From assembly GCA_963677165.2 (NCBI GenBank), contig CAXXSX010000002.1, positions 2,294,001-2,358,000 on the forward strand: DNA of 64,000 bases. Direction: 5' to 3'. This document shows positions 35,390-45,319 of this stretch, one piece after another. The notes under the pieces were generated by a model. That model was given only the letters and a program-made list of their open reading frames with translations. It had not been told where the DNA came from and searched no databases. Position 1 is the stretch's first letter; the number at the start of each line of letters is the position of its first letter. Both the position numbers and the translations under genes were made by a program. Source of the stretch: JAFGXT01 sp963677165. GTDB taxonomy: Bacteria > Verrucomicrobiota > Lentisphaeria > Victivallales > SZUA-371.

Positions 35390-36421
35390 ATGAGTACAAT
35401 TTATGATATAGCTAAAGAATTAGGACTAAGTCATACCACAGTCAGTAAAACCTTGCGTGGACTACCTGTGAAAAAAAGTACTCGTGAACGAGTATTGATG
35501 ATGACAGATAAACTGGGATATTGTCCTAATAAAGCAGCCATTCAACTGAAGACTGGGCAAAGTCATAAAATAGCCCTTTTGGTTCCGGACTATGGAATGA
35601 TGCAGTTGGAAATGATTAGACAACTGGATTTACTTTGTTGTGCTGACGGTTATGAAATAATTCAGTTACCAATCTCAAACAATGTGGACCGAATGCGTTC
35701 GACATTTGATTCGTTGCTTCAAGGAGGATATGACGGAGCAATAATTTACCTTTACGATTATACTTCGGTTAGGGACAAAATACAGCAATTCTTAAAAATG
35801 CATCGTCCAATAGTATTAATTGGCCCCCCAACAGACTTTGAACCTGTTGCTGGTATTTATCCAATTACAATCGACAATTCCACTGCAATTAAAGATGCAA
35901 CCAATCTTTTGCTGTCACTTGGACACAGCAATATAGTTCATGTAGTACCATCACCGTCGCCGGCTTATCATGACGAACGTCCAAACAATATTATCAAAGA
36001 GATGCTTATTAAAGACAATTCGAATTGGATACCAGAATTTTACTTTAATTTATCCAATTATTCAGACTATCTTCATGCTGGTTACTATGCCGCTTCTGAA
36101 TTGATTAGGACTAAGCCGAAAACAACTGCAGTGCAATGTCCTAATGACTTTTTTGCTTGTGGATTAATTCGCGGCTTGAATGAAATGGAGCTCAATGTAC
36201 CGAATGACATTTCTGTAATTGGTTCAGACAATTCCTCTATCGGTGAATTTTTTATGGTAAGCCTGACTACAATTGACATGAAGCATCTAAGTATGGCACA
36301 GAATGCTTGGAAAATTTTAAGTTCACATTTAAAAAATAACGACTGGGAGAAAGAGCCGACGAATGTTTCCTTGCGTGCAAATTTAATTGTACGCGAATCC
36401 ACAGGTACAGTAAAATCTTAA
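35390..36421 (+). CDS. LacI/GalR-family transcriptional regulator
   Basis: The 343-residue protein has the LacI helix-turn-helix (IYDIAKELGLSHTTVSKTL, residues 4-22), hinge helix (about 48-56), and ligand domain ending with ANLIVRESTG, the usual C-terminal signature. AAGG precedes the ATG. Three matching palindromes around it and before the sialidase-like gene define a local regulon. It probably also controls the downstream prepilin, DUF4838, GH95 and acetylesterase genes, but no further copies of the operator were found before those genes. Confidence 0.93.
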   Translation: MSTIYDIAKELGLSHTTVSKTLRGLPVKKSTRERVLMMTDKLGYCPNKAAIQLKTGQSHKIALLVPDYGMMQLEMIRQLDLLCCADGYEIIQLPISNNVDRMRSTFDSLLQGGYDGAIIYLYDYTSVRDKIQQFLKMHRPIVLIGPPTDFEPVAGIYPITIDNSTAIKDATNLLLSLGHSNIVHVVPSPSPAYHDERPNNIIKEMLIKDNSNWIPEFYFNLSNYSDYLHAGYYAASELIRTKPKTTAVQCPNDFFACGLIRGLNEMELNVPNDISVIGSDNSSIGEFFMVSLTTIDMKHLSMAQNAWKILSSHLKNNDWEKEPTNVSLRANLIVRESTGTVKS

Positions 36422-36887
36422 AATACGGGAAAGCATATTTCCCCTGGTCATGGACAGATAAATCGAGTAATATTTGAAAATAATACAAGATGACGGTTAA
36501 CCGCCAAAAGATGCAAATACTTTTCTTGTTTGGATTTGCTGGTATCGACAATGTATAAACTGTTAAACCGAACCCTAAGCTACGTGAAATCGAATATAGG
36601 AAAGGCTGTGTGGAAATTGAAAGTACCTAGAAATAAAAGCAACTAATTCAACACGGGGGAACTGGAAAATGAGATTTTAAGAATTATGAATTCAAATCTT
36701 TTAAGCAATTAATCTAATGTGTTTTTTATTTTAACAGGACGAAAATCACTTAAACTAGTCTAGTGAGAGAAAAGTAAGTCTGAGAGCTTTGATAAGGAGG
36801 CGTTATAAAAAACATGCAGAAATAGCAATTTTTACAGTATAATAGATAAAAATTATCAGTAAAGTAAAAAAAAGAAAGAGTCAAAAA
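36422..36887. other. Intergenic region before the prepilin-like gene
   Basis: AT-rich with no convincing gene. The only symmetrical site seen is CGGTTAACCG at 36494-36503. A ribosome-binding site for the following gene is weak. Confidence 0.4.
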
Positions 36888-37685
36888 ATGAAAAAAAGAA
36901 AAAAATTTACACTTATTGAATTACTTATTGTGATAGCTATCATTGCAATCCTTGCCTCCCTGTTGCTGCCTGCACTGAATAAAGCAAGGATACGTGCCAA
37001 AAACATTGGTTGCATAAATGCATTGAAACAAATCGGATTAGGAGTCTCCATGTATGCAAATGACTTCAAGGATTATTTACCTCCAGTAAACTATTATTAT
37101 AATGTATCTAACTCTGCCGCAGGACCGATATGGTCAGCTTATGAACCGTGGACAACAACGAACCTTTCTCCTTTAGGGGGCGGTCCATTCCGGATGTGGA
37201 CAGGAGGAGGTACTAATACAACCGTTTATTATGGCCTCGGTATTTTAATTCCATTAAATTATATCGCGAAACGAGTAAAACGGGGAACAAACTGGAGAAT
37301 CAGTCCGGCGATGACTTGCCCGCATTTTCATAGCAGTACATACGGAATCGATAGTGAGAAAACAAATGCTGACTGGGGCAGTTATTCTTATATTGGAGGT
37401 GTCCAATATGATCCTCAACGGACTGCGCAAAATAAGAACTCCAGTCTCAAAGCCATGCGTCGACGGATAACCGATCGCCCGAAATACGGCGGCAATCTGG
37501 CGATTGCGTATGATTTTTCGAATGGCTATACTCCCGCTGGGTCATCAGGAGCCCAACATCCTGACGGTACTTATGGTGTACTGGATATTTCCGGCAGAGT
37601 AATCAACCGTAAACAGGACGTATCAGCATTTCCGGTTGGCGGTGCATCTGCTTATTTCTTCAGTTGGTCTTTGGAAAGTGAATAG
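36888..37685 (+). CDS. Prepilin-like (type II secretion pseudopilin-related) protein
   Basis: The 265-residue protein starts with a short basic leader and FTLIELLIVIAIIAILA (cleavage expected before Phe7, Glu at +5), then LLLPALNKARIRAKNIGC and the MYANDFKDYLPP motif seen in DUF1559-type proteins. The C-terminal HPDGTYGVLD is a weak form of the usual H...DGSV end. The residue before Phe is Lys, not Gly. It is 10 bp ahead of the DUF4838/CBM9 gene, so they are co-transcribed; it may help to place or export that glycan-active protein. Confidence 0.85.
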   Translation: MKKRKKFTLIELLIVIAIIAILASLLLPALNKARIRAKNIGCINALKQIGLGVSMYANDFKDYLPPVNYYYNVSNSAAGPIWSAYEPWTTTNLSPLGGGPFRMWTGGGTNTTVYYGLGILIPLNYIAKRVKRGTNWRISPAMTCPHFHSSTYGIDSEKTNADWGSYSYIGGVQYDPQRTAQNKNSSLKAMRRRITDRPKYGGNLAIAYDFSNGYTPAGSSGAQHPDGTYGVLDISGRVINRKQDVSAFPVGGASAYFFSWSLESE

Positions 37686-37695
37686 GAGATAAATA

Positions 37696-40092
37696 ATGTT
37701 GTTGCGGAAAATTCCAGAGATTCTGTTTGTCTTGTTGTCGATGATTGCAGTGTGCAGCGCAGGCAATCCTTATGTGGTGCGCGATGGTGTTGCTCGAATG
37801 GAGATCGTAATTGCAGAAAAAGCACCGGAACCAGTGTACACGGCAGCAAAAGAACTGCAAAAATATGTTTATAAAACAACAGGGGTCAAATTAAAGATAG
37901 TGAATCGTGCCTCTGGTAAAGCGATTTACGTTGGCGACAGTTTAGAGCTGAAAAAAATAGGATTTGAATTACCGCAATTGAAAGATGATGAGTATCTTAT
38001 CAAGTCAGTCGACGGTAATATTGTGCTGGCCGGACACGATGAGTACAATATTGAGAATGCTGCATTACGCGGAAGGAGCTTCAATGAGAATAAGTTTTTC
38101 CAGAAGACTGGAACGCTCTACGCTGTCAATGATTTTCTGGAAAAATTTTGCAAAGTCCGTTGGTATATGATTGGTGAACTCGGCGAGGTTATCCAGCCTG
38201 CAAAGTCGCTGTCGGTGCCAGCAGATTGCGACATCAGACATTCCCCATCGGTTAAGTTCCGGTCGCTTTATGCTTTGTGGAATATTCCGAAATCGCTAAA
38301 CTATTGGACTTGGACCAAGGTGATGCAACCTCCACCAGGTAAACGTTTTTCCCCGGCTGAAATTTTGGAATGGGGACGGCGAATGAAGGTTGGAGGAAAA
38401 CCATTTGCGGCAAACCATAATCAGTATGATTATTACAAAAGATTCAGCAATCGTCCTAATTTCTTTGCTTTCAAATCAACCCAGCGGGGAAATCAACTAT
38501 GTTACAGTAATCCCCAGGTAGTTCAGCAACTGACACAGGATGCTGCAGATTTTTTTGATGGCAAATATACCGGCGACTACAATATTGGTGATTATTTTTC
38601 TGTGATGCCGGCAGACACCATTAACTGGTGTGTATGCGAAAAGTGCCTTTCCCGTTATGGTAAGCCTGCATTACCCGGAGAATGGCATAACGGGTCCAAA
38701 AGTGATTATGTTTGGGGTACCATTGCTGAAGTTGCGAAAAATATAAAAAAGACTCATCCGGGGAAATTTATTAGTTGTTGTGCTTACAGTGATTATACTT
38801 ATGTGCCACAAAAAACTATTCTTCCTGATAACGTTGCAGTTTGTTATACTAAAAACTACGGACATTTTTATGATTTAAAAGAGCGAGAAAGAGTTTGGAG
38901 GCATATAGCTGATTGGCGACAACTAACGCCGGAAGTTTATTTATGGGACTATTATCTTTTTCCGGAGTCGCCGGCCTTTGAGAGATTTCCAAATGTATCG
39001 CCGCGTCTCGCCGCATCGGAAATCTATAGAATGAAGGAGTTAGATATCCACGGCGGATTAATGTGCCAGCTTGACGACTGGTTTTGGCGTAGTCCGGCAA
39101 TTGATCATATCCGTGTATATGTGACAATGAAATTGCTTGATAACTGGAATCTGGACGTAAAAGAAATTCTTGATGAGTATTATCGATTATTCTATGGGCC
39201 GGCAGAACTTGAGATGCGATCTTATTGGGAAGAATTGGAAAAAATCTATCTTTCTCGTACTTCTCTTAAGAATAACAGTGCCTCTTATGATTGGCTGCAA
39301 CTGTGTCCTCCTGAAAAAATTAAAAAACTCGACTCAATTCTGAAAAAAGCATTAAAATGTACCATTCCCGGTTCGATATATGCTGCACGTGTTATTTTGA
39401 TTCGTGATACGTTACAAAAAATTATTACTGATAATTGCCACCGGGTATTACAAATTTTGAGTCGTAAGCGAAGCGTGAACGCGATTTATGCGCCACGGGA
39501 AGTGCGACTTGATGGAAAATTATCCGACTCATTGTGGAAAATTGCCGGACGGGCGGATAACTGGACCATGATTGATGGAGGAGAAGCATTTGTAGAAACC
39601 ACTGCATTGGTGTTGTATGACCAAAAGTATCTCTATATTGGTTTCGTTTGCGATGAGCGAGGAAATCATACCCCTTCCGTGAAAAATGTTAAACGGGACA
39701 GTCCTGCTTATTTGGATGATTCGGTGGAGCTCTTTATCGCACCAGAAAAGGGGGGGAATGCTTATCACTTTGCAGTCAATTCTGGTTCGACAATCTTTGA
39801 TGAACGCATACCCAATGGGCGTGCTACGTGGAATAGTTCTGCTATTGTTGCAACTAACGTTTCAAAAGGACGGTGGACTGTAGAGATGAAAATTCCGTTA
39901 AGCGATTTAGGTATTTCCCCCGGAGACAATTGGTCTATCAATTTTTGTAGAAACCGCTTTGGGCAAAGAGGGCTTGTTTTCCCATATATGAATTGGAGCG
40001 GACCTAATGGTTATCATAATCGAGAACGTTTTGGCAAACTCATTTTTAAACCTTCTAGAAAGAAAAAAGTTAATGACTCATGTGAAAAATAA
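37696..40092 (+). CDS. Secreted DUF4838 glycan-active protein with C-terminal CBM9-like domain
   Basis: The 798-residue protein has a signal peptide (MLLRKIPEILFVLLSMIAVCSA), an N-terminal GH67-type alpha/beta domain (about 30-180; AAKELQKYVYKTTGVKL), and a DUF4838 TIM-barrel-like region (about 190-560) with the Cys cluster CVCEKC and the segments WDYYLFPES and QLDDWFW. The last 200 residues (REVRLDGKLSDSLW, DDSVELFIAPEKGG) are a CBM9-type module. DUF4838 proteins are thought to be glycosidases related to alpha-glucuronidases, but activity is not established. It follows the prepilin-like gene by 10 bp with AGGAG. Confidence 0.85.
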   Translation: MLLRKIPEILFVLLSMIAVCSAGNPYVVRDGVARMEIVIAEKAPEPVYTAAKELQKYVYKTTGVKLKIVNRASGKAIYVGDSLELKKIGFELPQLKDDEYLIKSVDGNIVLAGHDEYNIENAALRGRSFNENKFFQKTGTLYAVNDFLEKFCKVRWYMIGELGEVIQPAKSLSVPADCDIRHSPSVKFRSLYALWNIPKSLNYWTWTKVMQPPPGKRFSPAEILEWGRRMKVGGKPFAANHNQYDYYKRFSNRPNFFAFKSTQRGNQLCYSNPQVVQQLTQDAADFFDGKYTGDYNIGDYFSVMPADTINWCVCEKCLSRYGKPALPGEWHNGSKSDYVWGTIAEVAKNIKKTHPGKFISCCAYSDYTYVPQKTILPDNVAVCYTKNYGHFYDLKERERVWRHIADWRQLTPEVYLWDYYLFPESPAFERFPNVSPRLAASEIYRMKELDIHGGLMCQLDDWFWRSPAIDHIRVYVTMKLLDNWNLDVKEILDEYYRLFYGPAELEMRSYWEELEKIYLSRTSLKNNSASYDWLQLCPPEKIKKLDSILKKALKCTIPGSIYAARVILIRDTLQKIITDNCHRVLQILSRKRSVNAIYAPREVRLDGKLSDSLWKIAGRADNWTMIDGGEAFVETTALVLYDQKYLYIGFVCDERGNHTPSVKNVKRDSPAYLDDSVELFIAPEKGGNAYHFAVNSGSTIFDERIPNGRATWNSSAIVATNVSKGRWTVEMKIPLSDLGISPGDNWSINFCRNRFGQRGLVFPYMNWSGPNGYHNRERFGKLIFKPSRKKKVNDSCEK

Positions 40093-40726
40093 AAAAAAAG
40101 AGTTTCGGTGGAAATTTCAGTGCGAGAGAGAGCCGCAAACAATAAAAAGTTATATTTCACGATCAAAAATGGGTAACTCCAAGCTGATTTCAATATAACT
40201 TGGGCACAAGAAACCCTCGCATTGATATTTAATGTATAGTGCTCTCGCAATTTTAACTTTATATGAAGAAGTAATGCCATTTCGGCAAATGTTTGTAGCA
40301 TCTGATTTTCAGGCATCTACAAGGTTTGAAGCATATTTGACATGCTCGGATTACATGTAAGCTGATACTTTGAAATAAGCAGGGCGAGAATAATTATTAT
40401 GACTCAGTGTAGAGAAATCAGACTGGGCGTAAAATATGTCGAAGGCTTGAAAAAGTATATTATATTTTTTAGAAATAGCCACGAATTGCAGATGATGAAG
40501 TAGTCATAAAAGAATAAAAATGGCATTATAGTTTTTCTCTTTTCTTGTAAATGTTATCCCTGCCGAGAAAAACAAAAACATTCAAAATAAAACGCTTAAA
40601 TAATTAACACCAAACATAAAATAGTTAAACAGAGGAGACGTTTCGGTAATATATAAAAATTGCTTTATCACCAAGAAAAACGTTCATAACAAAATCAAAA
40701 TTACATAATATTTCAAATTAGGAAAA
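40093..40726. other. Intergenic region of 634 bp
   Basis: No gene found. A 10-bp inverted repeat AAGTTATATT / AATATAACTT (40147-40156 and 40192-40201) soon after the DUF4838 stop could be a weak terminator. The rest is AT-rich leader DNA of the next gene. Confidence 0.4.
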
Positions 40727-42979
40727 ATGATGAAAAAACAAATACTTCTTATTTTCACAATGCTTCTCACATTGTTTATCGTTGTTGGTTGGCGTAATGT
40801 CTTAAAACCATCAAAAACGTCTCAAGTTTTTGAACCGGCAAAATTTACCTCAATAGTGCTTTCTGGATCTCTCCCCGGGAGCCCTAAAGAAAAATATGCT
40901 GTATATATGTTGCAAAATTTTTTCGAAGGTAATTTTGGGCATAAACTTAATGTTCTTGCTAAGAATTCCAAATACGACGGTAATGCTTTTGTATTTATGC
41001 CGTTCGTTTCTGATTTAGGCGAAGAAGGTTATCAAATTTCGACAAGCCCAAAAGGAGACATTATACTTACAGGAGGTAAGCGGCGTGGAGTAATTAATGC
41101 TGTAGTAGCCTTACTGGAGGAGGATTTTGGTTGTCGATGGTATGCCAAAGGAGATAAAGCCGTTATGCCTGGAGGGATTAAAGATCTTTCTTTTTCGCCT
41201 CGCAGTTTTACTCCGTTCATGCTTGACAGAACAATCTTGTGTTTTGAGGTATTCGATGCTGATTATGAGATAAAAAATCGTCTCAACATGTCATGGCAGA
41301 GTAGAATACCACAGGCTCTTGGCGGCAGCTGGAATTTCCCTCATAATCTCATGGCTCATACTCTTAATACTTTATTGCCGGGTAAACTTTTCAGTACACA
41401 CCCGGAATATTTTCCCATGATAAACGGAAAAAGACAGAAGATCAATCCTGTTGCGCCATTTCAGATATGTATGACGAATCCGGAAGTGGAAAACATCGTT
41501 GTGAAAAATCTACTGAAAACGATTGCCGCCAATCCGAATTGTGAAGTATTCAGCGTATCAATGAATGATAATGTTAACGGTTTTTGCCAATGTTCCAAAT
41601 GTTCTGATATGGAGAAAAAATATGGCAGCAAAAGTGGAGTACTAATTGATTTTGTCAACCGCGTTGCTCAACGGATAGCACGTAAATACCCCAATGTGAA
41701 AATTGAAACATTGGCATACCTTGATGCTCGTAAAGCTCCGAACTCACAAATCCATCCTGCGCCAAATGTATTAGTACGTTTCTGTGGAAATTCCCTTGTT
41801 CCTTATCCAGTTAAACATAAAAATCATATAGACAAACAGCTGGAAAATTGGAAGAAAATTGGCACAGAACTTCTTATATGGGATTATATTACTGATCATA
41901 ATGACGATTTAAGTATGATGGTCAATCTTTGGCAAATAAATCGCAATCTTAATTACTACTTTGCGCAAAAGGCTAGAGGAGTAATGATGCAGAGTTCCTA
42001 TCAGTCTCCTGGCGGTGCAGATATGGTTATGAAATCCTGGATATTTGCTAAACGTATGTGGAATCCAGGTTGGAAGCTCAGAGATTTGATGAAAGATTTC
42101 ATCTACGGCTATTATGGAGCGGCTGCTCCAGCAGTGTGGAAATACTATAAATTGCAATATCAACAATTTTTGAAATATCAAAAATATAACCCTAACAGGA
42201 ATCCTAAATATTTGCGTACTGTGGCTGGATTCGATTTTGTTGTCCCCGCTCAAAAAATATTGAGAAAAGCTTTCCGCATAGCAGCTGGCGATAAAAATTT
42301 AACGAAAAAGCTTGACCGCATAGATTTAAATCTAACCTATTGGCGTCTTTGTGCCGGTCCCAGAAATGAGGCGGACATTGAAAATTTTAAAAAAGATATT
42401 AAGAAATTCTGGAAATTGGCTTCTATTTTCAAAGTAACTCATTTTAGAGAAGGTCACCATGTTGGTCAGAAAGAACTTTGGAAGCTGAAAATAGAATGTA
42501 GAATTGGAGATGCTCTTTATCGTAAACCTCTTCATCCAGAAGCTCTGTTATTCTGCCCTCATAATGTTCATTTGTGGCAGGCTGGAGCCTCTACAGCACA
42601 CCGAGTGAAAGAGGGTAATCGAATCATAATGGAACAAGACGGACGTAAACCGACATGGTCAATGCAATGGGATATTAGATCATTTCCATTCATACCTAAA
42701 CGCCGATATCGTATAGTTGCTAAAGTTCGAGCCCAAGATGCAGATAAAGCCCAAAAGAACCAAGGATTGATTCGTGTAGCCGCATATGACTCGAAAAGAA
42801 AATATTCCCCTCCCGCAATAACTTTCACAGGAAAAGATCTAATGTCAGGGAATTGGACAATTAAGAAAAGTGAACCATTTGAACTAAATGAGTCTATGGT
42901 GGTCTACGTTTCGCCTATTGCCAATAAGACAATAAAAAAACTTCAAGTTGATTCGATACAAATGGTACCAGAGGATTGA
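40727..42979 (+). CDS. DUF4838 glycan-active protein, paralogue without CBM9
   Basis: The 750-residue protein starts with a hydrophobic signal or anchor (ILLIFTMLLTLFIVVGW). The N-terminal domain (AVYMLQNFFEGNFGHKL) and the DUF4838 region (about 180-500) with HPEYFPMINGKR, SVSMNDNVNGFCQCSKC and YGYYGAAAPAVWKYY match this family closely. The Cys-x-Cys-x2-Cys cluster is shared with the neighbour at 37696. The C-terminal part (about 620-750) is a beta-sandwich unlike CBM9. It precedes the GH95-like gene by 8 bp, so the two probably act in one pathway. Confidence 0.82.
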   Translation: MMKKQILLIFTMLLTLFIVVGWRNVLKPSKTSQVFEPAKFTSIVLSGSLPGSPKEKYAVYMLQNFFEGNFGHKLNVLAKNSKYDGNAFVFMPFVSDLGEEGYQISTSPKGDIILTGGKRRGVINAVVALLEEDFGCRWYAKGDKAVMPGGIKDLSFSPRSFTPFMLDRTILCFEVFDADYEIKNRLNMSWQSRIPQALGGSWNFPHNLMAHTLNTLLPGKLFSTHPEYFPMINGKRQKINPVAPFQICMTNPEVENIVVKNLLKTIAANPNCEVFSVSMNDNVNGFCQCSKCSDMEKKYGSKSGVLIDFVNRVAQRIARKYPNVKIETLAYLDARKAPNSQIHPAPNVLVRFCGNSLVPYPVKHKNHIDKQLENWKKIGTELLIWDYITDHNDDLSMMVNLWQINRNLNYYFAQKARGVMMQSSYQSPGGADMVMKSWIFAKRMWNPGWKLRDLMKDFIYGYYGAAAPAVWKYYKLQYQQFLKYQKYNPNRNPKYLRTVAGFDFVVPAQKILRKAFRIAAGDKNLTKKLDRIDLNLTYWRLCAGPRNEADIENFKKDIKKFWKLASIFKVTHFREGHHVGQKELWKLKIECRIGDALYRKPLHPEALLFCPHNVHLWQAGASTAHRVKEGNRIIMEQDGRKPTWSMQWDIRSFPFIPKRRYRIVAKVRAQDADKAQKNQGLIRVAAYDSKRKYSPPAITFTGKDLMSGNWTIKKSEPFELNESMVVYVSPIANKTIKKLQVDSIQMVPED

Positions 42980-42987
42980 TCGTTTCT

Positions 42988-45141
42988 ATGATTATGAAAT
43001 ATTTTTTCCCAATTGATGAAGTATATTCTGGAATTATGCTCGGAAATGGCTGTTGTGGATTACTGATTTGGGGAAGTGGAAATAAACTGAAAATTTCAGT
43101 AGCACATTCAGGCTTATGGGATCATCGTGGTGGTCTTCAATGGTCTAGCAAAATGAATTATTTTCAGTGTTTGGACATGCTGCAAAATGGAGGATTCAAA
43201 AAACTTGAAGCAGTCTTTGCTGCCAAACCAGACAAGGGAGTAGATGCTCCCACACTTATTCCCGCAGGACGCTTATGTGTCAAACTTAAACAAAGTTGTC
43301 AGCTTACCCATGCACACTTGGATATGTCCGAAGGCTTGTGCCGAGTGTTTTTTCAGAGGAAGGGCCAAACAAGTGAATTACAAATCCGAATATCCATACA
43401 TTATCCAGAACAGACTTTGATTCTCTCTGATGCAATAGAATCAGTAAGAATAATTTCTGCTTACGAATTGAGTAAAGAGGTGTTCAAAAAGCGCGGGTTT
43501 TCGCCTCCAAAGGTTCTTGAGAACGGTTTCGTGCAGGTGATGCCGTCGGAAGACGATGGAATTTATGCTATGACTGCAGGTCAACTGAACAGAGATACAT
43601 TCTTTCTGAAGCTTGCCCTGATGCCACATGATGCAGAATTGGAGAAAATACCTGTCAGCCCAGAAATATCATGGATAGAGGTTGAGGCCGACAATCGGGA
43701 ATATTGGGGAAAGTTTTGGAATCGTATTCCAAAGGTTGTTTTGGCGGACAAGCAATTGGAACGTTTGTATTACTCTGGACTCTTCAAATTCGGGTCCATG
43801 ACTTCTCCTTGTGGGCTGCCTGCCGGGTTGCAAGGAGCCTGGCTGGCTGATTATGAATTGCCGCCATGGTCAGGAGATTTTCATTTCAATATAAATGTCC
43901 AGATGGTATATTCTCCGGCTTTGGCTGCTAATTTGGCTGATTACCTGTTACCTCTTTTTAAAATGATCTGGTCATGGCGTGATCGCATGCGTTTCTACTC
44001 AAAATGTCTGACTGGGATTGACGATGGTTACATGCTGCCGCATGCAGTGGACAACGCTGGCGTATGCATGGGCAACTATTGGACAGGGTCTATTGACCAT
44101 GGATGCACACTTTGGGTTGCCATTATGATGTTCAAATATTTTGATTACTCGGCAGATATTGAATTTATGCGAACCATTGGGTTTGAATTTATGCGCGGCG
44201 CAATGAACTGCTGTCTTGCCATGCTGGACAAATCCAGCACCCCTTGGAAATTGCCGCTCAGTATTTCCCCAGAATATGGAGATGCAAAATCTTCAGGTTG
44301 GGGAGTGAATTCGAGCTTTCAACTAAGCGCAATTAGAAGGTTGGCAGAAAATCTTCTGAGCACGGCTAAATCTCTAAAAATTGCTCCCCAAAAAAAGTGG
44401 TTGGATGTCTTGCGATTTTTACCGGAAGCGACTTTGTCGAAAGATCGTTCAGAACTTGCTTTATGGGAGAAACAAATTTTAGAACAAAGCCATAGGCATC
44501 ATTCCCACCTTGCTGGTATTGTTCCTTTCGACACATTGGATTTGAAAAACTCCCAATGGCAGACAATTGTTCAGAAATCTCTTGAACGTTGGACCTTTTG
44601 CGGTATGGGGACTTGGGCTGGTTGGAGCTTTCCATGGGCATCACAACTTTATTCCCATACAGATAATCCAGTAATGGCTGAATTTATGTTGAAGTTATGG
44701 TTAAAGTTTTTCTGTAACACTGGTGGAGGGTCAATGTATTCAGCTGCATTTCCTGGATTCTCGATAGTATATTGCCAGGAAAAGATAATGCAACTTGATG
44801 GAATTATGGGAAGTATAAATGCAATTCAGGATATGTTGCTGCATTGTCGACGAGGAATCATTCATGTAATGAGCGGAATACCAGAAAATTGGAAATTTGC
44901 AGAATTTAAAGATATGCCGTTACCAAATAACATCATGATTTCCGCCGAACTGCATGAAGGACAACTCCAGAAAATCGAACTGCATTCGACAAAGAAAACC
45001 AATGTAAAAATCGCCCTGTTGCCTTCGGTTGAAAGTTGGCATTTGGTGGAAAATACGCAAAAAATAGATGAAACCACGGTAGAATTGACGCTATTGCCGG
45101 GCCGAACAGTATTGACCTGCAGATCTCAGTCAGGAACGTAA
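42988..45141 (+). CDS. GH95-like alpha-L-fucosidase family protein
   Basis: ATG at 42988 is preferred because AGAGGA lies about 12 bp upstream; an in-frame TTG at 42976 overlaps that site. The 717-residue protein has the GH95 hallmarks: LPAGLQGAWLADYELPPWSG and FNINVQMVYSP in the (alpha/alpha)6 barrel, HRHHSHLAGIVP, and LDGIMGSINAIQDMLL near the C-terminus. GH95 enzymes remove fucose or L-galactose from glycan ends. There is no signal peptide, so it should work inside the cell on imported oligosaccharides. It is co-transcribed with the DUF4838 gene. Confidence 0.85.
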   Translation: MIMKYFFPIDEVYSGIMLGNGCCGLLIWGSGNKLKISVAHSGLWDHRGGLQWSSKMNYFQCLDMLQNGGFKKLEAVFAAKPDKGVDAPTLIPAGRLCVKLKQSCQLTHAHLDMSEGLCRVFFQRKGQTSELQIRISIHYPEQTLILSDAIESVRIISAYELSKEVFKKRGFSPPKVLENGFVQVMPSEDDGIYAMTAGQLNRDTFFLKLALMPHDAELEKIPVSPEISWIEVEADNREYWGKFWNRIPKVVLADKQLERLYYSGLFKFGSMTSPCGLPAGLQGAWLADYELPPWSGDFHFNINVQMVYSPALAANLADYLLPLFKMIWSWRDRMRFYSKCLTGIDDGYMLPHAVDNAGVCMGNYWTGSIDHGCTLWVAIMMFKYFDYSADIEFMRTIGFEFMRGAMNCCLAMLDKSSTPWKLPLSISPEYGDAKSSGWGVNSSFQLSAIRRLAENLLSTAKSLKIAPQKKWLDVLRFLPEATLSKDRSELALWEKQILEQSHRHHSHLAGIVPFDTLDLKNSQWQTIVQKSLERWTFCGMGTWAGWSFPWASQLYSHTDNPVMAEFMLKLWLKFFCNTGGGSMYSAAFPGFSIVYCQEKIMQLDGIMGSINAIQDMLLHCRRGIIHVMSGIPENWKFAEFKDMPLPNNIMISAELHEGQLQKIELHSTKKTNVKIALLPSVESWHLVENTQKIDETTVELTLLPGRTVLTCRSQSGT

Positions 45142-45212
45142 TCAATTAGTAACTCTTTGTGTAGTAGTTTTTTAGAAATAACATTTCTACTCACAGGTTA
45201 ATAAGAAAGATT

Positions 45213-45249
45213 TTAGTAAAAAAACAATCAGTTGTCTTTTTTTTACTAA
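45213..45249 (+). terminator. AT-rich hairpin after the GH95-like gene
   Basis: TTAGTAAAAAAA (from 45213) pairs with the TTTTTTTTACTAA run ending at 45249 around a short loop. It lies 72 bp past the GH95-like stop and before the acetylesterase gene and could end or attenuate transcription. Confidence 0.45.
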
Positions 45250-45319
45250 TAAAGAGACTGGTGCGGATGAAAATATAATCTTTCTGTAAAATAATATACA
45301 AAAGGAATATTTACTTAGA

